Part shown: piece after piece, positions 15,641 through 20,330 of the stretch | Position numbering within the stretch: the stretch's first letter is position 1 | How the letters are laid out: each line of letters begins with the position of its first letter | DNA from: CAYUNW01 sp964446235 | GTDB taxonomy: Bacteria > Patescibacteriota > Microgenomatia > 2-02-FULL-39-11 | Assembly (NCBI GenBank): GCA_964446235.1 | Contig: CAYUNW010000014.1 | Span: 1-20,330, forward strand | Direction: 5' to 3' | Length of the DNA: 20,330 nucleotides | Translations under genes and position numbers: made by a program | The notes under the pieces: generated by a model | The model's database searches: none | Told to the model about the DNA's origin: nothing | What the model saw: the letters and a program-made list of their open reading frames with translations, nothing else

Positions 15641-16474
15641 ATGAAAAACAATATATACCATTTACAAATTTTGAGTGTTAAAAATATTTTGCCCCATGAA
15701 TATTATGATGATACCCGTTCAGTTAAACTGATCGAAAGTTTTAAAAAAGTAAAATATCTTGCCAATCCGATTATCGTAGCCAATTTGCAGAAAGACATAT
15801 ATATACAACTTGACGGTATGAATCGGTTATCAACCTTCAAGATTCTCAATATTCCGACAATTTTGGCTCAAATTATAGATTACAACAATCAGGAAAGCGT
15901 TGAATTATCTTCTTGGATTCATTTATTCGGTATGCAGGAGGATGATTTTTTAGAAAGGCTCAAAACTGTACAGGGTTTGAATATAAAAGAAGGAAGAATG
16001 GAAAATATCAGTCACCGTTATGTCAAGGAAGAAGGTATATCCAGATTGGCAACATTGGTGACCAAAGCAGGTAAAGTATTTTTAATATATTCACAGGACG
16101 TACTGCTTGAAAAAGTCAAGCAATTAACCTTGATAACCGATATATATAAAGAGAGGATTGTTAGGGATGTACTACCGCCAAAACCGAATACTTATGATAT
16201 TGATATGTTATTCAGACAGCATCCTACCCAAAATATGATTTCGGTTTTTCCTACATTTACAAGACATCAAATCATAAAAATAGTCAAAAAAGGCGTTCTT
16301 TTCCCTTCCGGTATCACCAGACATATAATTTCCCGTCGTTGTCTGAATGTCAACATTCCGATTGATGTATTTACAAAATATCAATCAGTTGATGAACAAA
16401 ATGAGATATTAAAAAAAATTCTTTTTGAAAAAAGATTCAGAATATATGAAGAACCGATAATTTATTTTGAATGA
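15641..16474 (+). CDS. SbnI/SerK-like free-serine kinase (ParB/sulfiredoxin fold)
   Basis: A generic pipeline would call this a ParB-like nuclease domain, but it resembles SbnI of Staphylococcus and SerK (TK0378) of Thermococcus along its whole length. It shares the N-terminal PHE with E20, the same residue number as the SbnI catalytic Glu as I recall it. It also shares NPIIVA, DGMNR (D58-R62) where the family has DG-x-HR, and a C-terminal block PSGITRHIISRRCLN (about 222-236) that parallels SbnI. The length of 277 aa fits (about 250 in the family). There is no ParB HTH or partition partner. SerK phosphorylates free L-serine with ADP to give O-phosphoserine, the product of the two upstream genes. 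It follows serA by 6 nt. The His-to-Asn change in the phosphate-binding motif is notable. Family call strong, activity inferred. Confidence 0.82.
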   Translation: MKNNIYHLQILSVKNILPHEYYDDTRSVKLIESFKKVKYLANPIIVANLQKDIYIQLDGMNRLSTFKILNIPTILAQIIDYNNQESVELSSWIHLFGMQEDDFLERLKTVQGLNIKEGRMENISHRYVKEEGISRLATLVTKAGKVFLIYSQDVLLEKVKQLTLITDIYKERIVRDVLPPKPNTYDIDMLFRQHPTQNMISVFPTFTRHQIIKIVKKGVLFPSGITRHIISRRCLNVNIPIDVFTKYQSVDEQNEILKKILFEKRFRIYEEPIIYFE

Positions 16475-16506
16475 AATTCCTGTCCTGTTAAAAATATTTC
16501 TAAATT

Positions 16507-16514
16507 GGGGAGGG
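16507..16514 (+). promoter_or_regulatory. Strong Shine-Dalgarno of the transketolase gene
   Basis: GGGGAGGG ends 8 nt before ATG 16523 and pairs with the CCTCC at the 16S 3' end. It fixes the start codon. Confidence 0.85.
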
Positions 16515-16522
16515 ATTTATAA

Positions 16523-18526
16523 ATGCCGTTAATAAATTCAAAAACCCGACAAGTATACATTAAGTATTCCGCAAAAGATCTTGAAAATATCGCAAATTAT
16601 ATGAGGGGGGTAAACTTAGTTTCGTTAAATTGTGCCGGTTCTGGTCATAGCGGTGGGACTTTATCTATTATGGATATAGCGGCGGTATTATATCTTTCTA
16701 TTGCCCGGCATGATCCTAAAAATCCTTCTTGGTCAGAAAGGGATAGGATCGTCTGGTCAGGGGGCCATAAAGCACCTGCTTTATATGTCTCACTAGGGAT
16801 AAGCGGATATTTTCCTATTGAAGATGTTGCAAGGCTTCGTAAGTTTGATTCACCATACCAGGGTCATCCTCATTGGCTGAAGCTTAAAGGTGTTGAGGTA
16901 TCGACCGGATCTCTGGGTCAGGGTTTGGGATTGGCGGTAGGCATGGCTTTGTCAGCCAAATTAAAAAAAGAAAAGCATAAGGTATATGTAATCACCGGTG
17001 ACGGTGAATGGGATGAAGGGAGTATGTGGGAATCTGCTATGGAAGCAGCTCATTACAAACTCGATAATTTGATTGTTATTGTAGATAAAAATCAATTACA
17101 GATTGATGGAAAAACCAAAGACGTGATGAATCTTGATCCATTGGAGAAAAAATTTACCAGTTTCGGATTTCATGTTATCAATATAAACGGCCATGATATT
17201 GATGAAATTCAGACGGCTTTTAAAAATGCCGTGAAAGTAGAAGGTAAACCTGTTTTAATCCTCGCCCGAACTGTAAAGGGCAAGGGTGTTTCTTTTATGG
17301 AAAATATGGCTTCTTGGCATGGTAAATCACCCAATGACGGGGAGCTTGATAAAGCCCTTAAGGAATTGGGTTTGGATGGAAAAATCAACGTAACAAAATA
17401 TAAAAATATTGCACGAGTCCATCAAGAGAGAATTAATCTTCTTATCAGCAAAAAAATTCCACGATTTGGTAAGGATTATTTTTGGAATAAACAGGAAATT
17501 ATGAAAGTCGATATGCAACCGACACGGTTTGGTTTTGGTAATGCCTTGGAGAGTGAAGGTGATAATCCCAAAGTAGTTTGTCTGGGCCTCGATATATCTA
17601 CCTCTGTAACTATTTCCAAATTTTATGAAAAATTTCCCAATAGAAAATCCAGGTTTTTATCTATGGGTATAGCAGAGCAAAGTGCGACAACCGTTGCCGG
17701 AGGATTGGCCAGGGAGGGATTTTTGCCTGTTTTGTCCACCTACGGAGTGTTTTGCTCACAAAGGAACGCCGACCAGATGCGTACTTCTATCTGTTATGGA
17801 AATCTCAATGTTATGTTTGGCGGGGCCCACGGGGGAGTATCGGTAGGTGCAGATGGAGCTACGCATCAGGCCTTGGAAGAAATAAATGTGGTTGGAGTAT
17901 TGCCAAATATGCATCTGGAGGTTCCTTGTGATGTTGTGGAAACCGAGAAAGCGACTAGGTATTTGCTTCTTAAACTAAAAGGACCTAAGTATATCCGCTT
18001 TGCCAGAGAAGCAACTCCGGTTGTAACAGATAAAAAAACACCGTATGTATTTGGTAAAGCAAATGTAATAAGGCTAAGGAAATTACAGAAGAACTTTATA
18101 GAGGCATTTGATATTAAACTGGCTAATAAATACAAAAATGAAAATGAAGATCTGACTATAATTGCCTGTGGTCCCCAGGTACCTGAGGCTATGCGAACTG
18201 CCTGGATTTTGAAAGAAAAATACAATCTGGAAACAAGAGTGATAAATATGCATACTCTAAAACCATTAGATAAAGAGGCTATTAAAGCTGCTGTTATACA
18301 AACCAAAGCTATCATTACCGCCGAAGAACATCAAAAAGGCGGATTAAGCGGATTGGTAAGTGCCGTTATCTTGGAGGCGAATTTGGGTAAGACGGTGAAG
18401 TTTGGTAGCATCGGTGTTAAAGATCGCTTTGGCGATTCAGGAGAGCCATGGGAATTATTGCATGAATTTGAATTATCAGCAGAATTTATCACCCAAAAAG
18501 CGATTCAATTATTAAAATTGAAATAA
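16523..18526 (+). CDS. tkt: Transketolase, full-length single chain
   Basis: TPP-dependent enzyme moving two-carbon units between ketose and aldose phosphates in the non-oxidative pentose phosphate pathway. The N-terminal TPP domain has GSGHSGGTLSIMDI, STGSLGQGL and the metal/TPP motif GDGEWDEGSMWESA (G159-E162). The pyrimidine-binding domain begins near PTRFGFGNAL and has the catalytic Glu E385 in GIAEQ. The C-terminal domain starts around EDLTIIACGPQV. The length of 667 aa matches E. coli. Many archaea and some bacteria split this enzyme into two genes; here it is one. It is 48 nt after the serine-kinase-like gene and 14 nt before the next aminotransferase. A strong Shine-Dalgarno sets the start. 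Dihydroxyacetone synthase-like specificity is less likely. Confidence 0.95.
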   Translation: MPLINSKTRQVYIKYSAKDLENIANYMRGVNLVSLNCAGSGHSGGTLSIMDIAAVLYLSIARHDPKNPSWSERDRIVWSGGHKAPALYVSLGISGYFPIEDVARLRKFDSPYQGHPHWLKLKGVEVSTGSLGQGLGLAVGMALSAKLKKEKHKVYVITGDGEWDEGSMWESAMEAAHYKLDNLIVIVDKNQLQIDGKTKDVMNLDPLEKKFTSFGFHVININGHDIDEIQTAFKNAVKVEGKPVLILARTVKGKGVSFMENMASWHGKSPNDGELDKALKELGLDGKINVTKYKNIARVHQERINLLISKKIPRFGKDYFWNKQEIMKVDMQPTRFGFGNALESEGDNPKVVCLGLDISTSVTISKFYEKFPNRKSRFLSMGIAEQSATTVAGGLAREGFLPVLSTYGVFCSQRNADQMRTSICYGNLNVMFGGAHGGVSVGADGATHQALEEINVVGVLPNMHLEVPCDVVETEKATRYLLLKLKGPKYIRFAREATPVVTDKKTPYVFGKANVIRLRKLQKNFIEAFDIKLANKYKNENEDLTIIACGPQVPEAMRTAWILKEKYNLETRVINMHTLKPLDKEAIKAAVIQTKAIITAEEHQKGGLSGLVSAVILEANLGKTVKFGSIGVKDRFGDSGEPWELLHEFELSAEFITQKAIQLLKLK

Positions 18527-18531
18527 AGGAG
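18525..18531 (+). promoter_or_regulatory. Shine-Dalgarno of the class I aminotransferase gene
   Basis: AAAGGAG, 9 nt before ATG 18541, overlapping the last base of the transketolase stop region. It fits the anti-Shine-Dalgarno of the 16S and supports this start. Confidence 0.8.
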
Positions 18532-18540
18532 ATAAATTAT

Positions 18541-19785
18541 ATGAAATCATTTGCCAAAGCATTTGAACGGATTGGGACAGAAAGCGCTTTTGCTGTAGGT
18601 CCGGAAATATCCTCTTGGGTGGAAAAGGGTTATGATATTGTCCGGGTAAATGTCGGTGAACCGGGATGCAACATCGCCCGAAAAGCCACTGAGGCAGCAA
18701 TGCAATCTTTCAAAAACCATCAGACTCACTATGTCGATTCCAAAGGAGATAAAATACTACGGCAGGAAACTGCCGATTATGTGAACGCTACCAGGGGTAC
18801 CAAATTTACTGCCGAAGATGTCATATACGGACCAGGAGGTAAACCGATAATAGCAGGTACCATGTTTCTTTTGGTTAATCCGGGTGACGAAGTGATCTAT
18901 CCTTCGCCAGGCTATCCAATTTATGAATCATTTATCGATTATCTGGGGGCAAAAAGAGTACCGATTGCCTTGAAAGAGGAAAAGAATTTCCGATTTGATA
19001 TTGCGGATTTGAGGTTGTTGGTTAGTAAAAAAACCAAACTGTTGATACTTAATTCTCCATCAAACCCTACCGGTGGTGTATTAAGTAAGGATGATTATCA
19101 GGAAATAGCCATTTTGGCCAAAAAATACGATTTCTATATTTTAACTGATGAGATTTATTCCCGGATTTCTTTCGGGAATGATTTACGTGATGTTAACTTT
19201 AAGGGGAATAAATTCAAAGTGACTCCATCAATCTTAAATTTACCTGGCATGGCCGAGCGTACCGTTTTGATGGATGGATTTTCAAAAACATATGCCATGA
19301 CTGGATTAAGGTTAGGGTATTCTGCAACAAAAATACCCGGATTTAGCGCCAAAATGCTTACCTTTGCCATCAATTTTTATACCTGCTTGCCTCAACCATG
19401 TATGGAAGCGGCTTTGGCTGCGCTTGGCAAGGATCAGTCAGAGGCGCAAAATGAAGTAGAATTATATAGGCAAAAACGTGATTTGGTAGTTAACGGTTTG
19501 AATAAGATTAGAGGAATCAGTTGTCATAGTCCGATTGGCTCTTTTTATTTATTTCCAAATGTCACAAAGGTATGCAAACATTTGAGATTGAAAGATGCTG
19601 AAAGTTTACGTAAATACCTGCTTTCCTACGACAGGAAAAATAAAAAGGGGGTTGCAGTACTCTCACGGATTCATTTTGGTAAAAAACTTCCCGGGGAAAG
19701 AGCAGAATATATCAGAATATCAGTTGCCGGTTCCCTAGAGAGTCTTAAAGAAGCCATTAAAAGGATTAAACAAGCCGTAGAGTAA
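18541..19785 (+). CDS. Class I/II aminotransferase (aspartate/alanine type)
   Basis: Fold-type I PLP aminotransferase of 414 aa. Visible landmarks are VNVGEPG near residue 40, the YVDSKGDKILR segment, GPGGKPIIAGTM, YPSPGYPIYES, the PLP-contacting NSPSNPTGG, TDEIYSRI and the Schiff-base Lys K249 in DGFSKTYAMTGLRLGY. A C-terminal Arg for the substrate carboxylate is probably in AEYIRISVAG. The family covers aspartate, alanine and aromatic aminotransferases, and the exact substrate cannot be read from sequence. Aspartate or alanine with 2-oxoglutarate is most likely. It lies 14 nt after transketolase and 4 nt before the AlkD-like gene, so it is probably co-transcribed with the serine genes and could supply glutamate or alanine amino groups. 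Confidence 0.9.
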   Translation: MKSFAKAFERIGTESAFAVGPEISSWVEKGYDIVRVNVGEPGCNIARKATEAAMQSFKNHQTHYVDSKGDKILRQETADYVNATRGTKFTAEDVIYGPGGKPIIAGTMFLLVNPGDEVIYPSPGYPIYESFIDYLGAKRVPIALKEEKNFRFDIADLRLLVSKKTKLLILNSPSNPTGGVLSKDDYQEIAILAKKYDFYILTDEIYSRISFGNDLRDVNFKGNKFKVTPSILNLPGMAERTVLMDGFSKTYAMTGLRLGYSATKIPGFSAKMLTFAINFYTCLPQPCMEAALAALGKDQSEAQNEVELYRQKRDLVVNGLNKIRGISCHSPIGSFYLFPNVTKVCKHLRLKDAESLRKYLLSYDRKNKKGVAVLSRIHFGKKLPGERAEYIRISVAGSLESLKEAIKRIKQAVE

Positions 19786-19789
19786 AACA

Positions 19790-20330
19790 ATGAAGGCGGA
19801 AGACGTAATCAAAGAACTTCAACTTGTTTCTGATCCAAAAAAAGCAGTATTGCTTCAGCGTTTTTTCAAAACAGGCAAAGGTCAGTATGGAGAAGGGGAT
19901 AAATTTATCGGTGTAGTAGTGCCAAAAATCCGTCAGGTTGTCAAAATATACAAAAATCTTTCCATACAAGAGTGTCTGAAAATATTGCAAAATCCGATAC
20001 ATGAAGTCCGTTTGACTGCGCTTTTGATTCTCGTAGACCAATTTGAAAGAGGCACTGAACAAGAAAGAAAATATATTTATAAATTATATTTAAAATATAC
20101 TAAATTTATAAATAATTGGGATTTAATTGATTTGACCGCTCCAAAGATCGTCGGAACTTATTTATATGCCAAAGAGAGGAAGATTCTTTATACATTAGTT
20201 CGATCATCAAGTCTTTGGGAAAGAAGAATTGCGATACTATCTACGTTTTATTTTATTAGACAAAATCTATTTAAAGATGGGTTGAAAATTTCAGAGTTAT
20301 TGCTTGGTGATAAGCACGACTTAATACACA
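19790..20330 (+). CDS. AlkD-like DNA alkylation repair protein, 3' end outside the window
   Basis: The frame is open from ATG 19790 to the window end (180 codons visible). It matches the AlkD/AlkC HEAT-repeat DNA glycosylases, which remove alkylated bases. Recognisable stretches are YGEGDKFIGVVVPKIRQV, NNWDLIDLTAPKIVG, SLWERRIAILSTFYFIRQ and LLGDKHDLIH. W110 and D114 correspond to the W109/D113 pair of Bacillus cereus AlkD, and R145/R146 fall near its R148. Typical AlkD proteins are about 230 aa, so some 50 residues are missing. It starts 4 nt after the aminotransferase, without a Shine-Dalgarno, so translation is probably coupled. Its link with the metabolic genes is likely only operon packing. 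Confidence 0.88.
   Translation, partial: MKAEDVIKELQLVSDPKKAVLLQRFFKTGKGQYGEGDKFIGVVVPKIRQVVKIYKNLSIQECLKILQNPIHEVRLTALLILVDQFERGTEQERKYIYKLYLKYTKFINNWDLIDLTAPKIVGTYLYAKERKILYTLVRSSSLWERRIAILSTFYFIRQNLFKDGLKISELLLGDKHDLIH

Noticed and set aside
15641..16474. Chromosome-partition protein ParB
   Set aside because: The ParB/Srx fold is present, but there is no HTH domain, no ParA neighbour and no GERR motif. The C-terminal block matches SbnI, and the gene sits in a serine-metabolism run.
14726..16474. Pyridoxal-phosphate synthesis cluster (PdxB/SerC-like)
   Set aside because: SerA and PdxB are related, but no pdxA or pdxJ is present, and the neighbouring serine-kinase-like gene fits serine metabolism better.

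Overview
The window looks like a chromosomal segment of a Candidate Phyla Radiation (Patescibacteria) bacterium, most probably Microgenomates (OP11). The grounds are an AT-rich genome, a short 16S rRNA gene (about 1,460 nt) whose variant 515F and 806R primer sites match what I recall for this group, and many small membrane or secreted proteins. UGA is an ordinary stop throughout, so this is not one of the UGA-glycine lineages. The class-level placement rests on memory of 16S signatures and should be confirmed by phylogeny. Two runs of exactly 10 N (2772-2781 and 6721-6730) look like scaffold gaps. Both fall inside genes: dprA, where the gap breaks the frame, and a TrmH-type methyltransferase.

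Layout. 1-5082: penicillin-binding protein 2 (peptidoglycan synthesis) overlaps dprA by 4 nt, followed by topoisomerase I. 5124-10446: a run of envelope genes, namely a Cys-containing secreted protein, a single-pass membrane protein with a Pro/Thr tail, a PAP2 lipid phosphatase, the TrmH/SpoU methyltransferase, an 885-residue VirB6/TrbL-like multi-pass protein with 32-residue tandem repeats, and a secreted cohesin-like protein. Most of these have their own promoter with the -10 box only 6-7 nt before the start codon, which predicts leaderless mRNAs. 10481-12309: a stand-alone 16S rRNA transcription unit with a consensus promoter, a terminator-like leader hairpin, a boxA-like element, a 25-nt processing stem around the 16S, and a strong terminator directly afterwards. 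No 23S, 5S or tRNA follows. 12320-13495 (minus strand): a PIG-V-like membrane glycosyltransferase.

13624-20330: a tightly packed operon-like run of a class V aminotransferase, SerA (short form), a ParB/Srx-fold protein that matches the SbnI/SerK free-serine kinases, a full-length transketolase, a class I aminotransferase and an AlkD-like DNA glycosylase cut off by the window end. The first three genes could interconvert 3-phosphoglycerate, 3-phosphohydroxypyruvate, O-phosphoserine and serine. No serB phosphatase is present in the window, so the kinase-like protein may serve as the serine entry or exit step. Two internal genes of this run have strong Shine-Dalgarno sequences, unlike the leaderless genes upstream.

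The points most worth a second look are the SerK/SbnI-type serine module, the isolated 16S unit with its possible leader attenuator, the repeated leaderless-promoter arrangement, and the 32-residue repeats in the VirB6-like protein.
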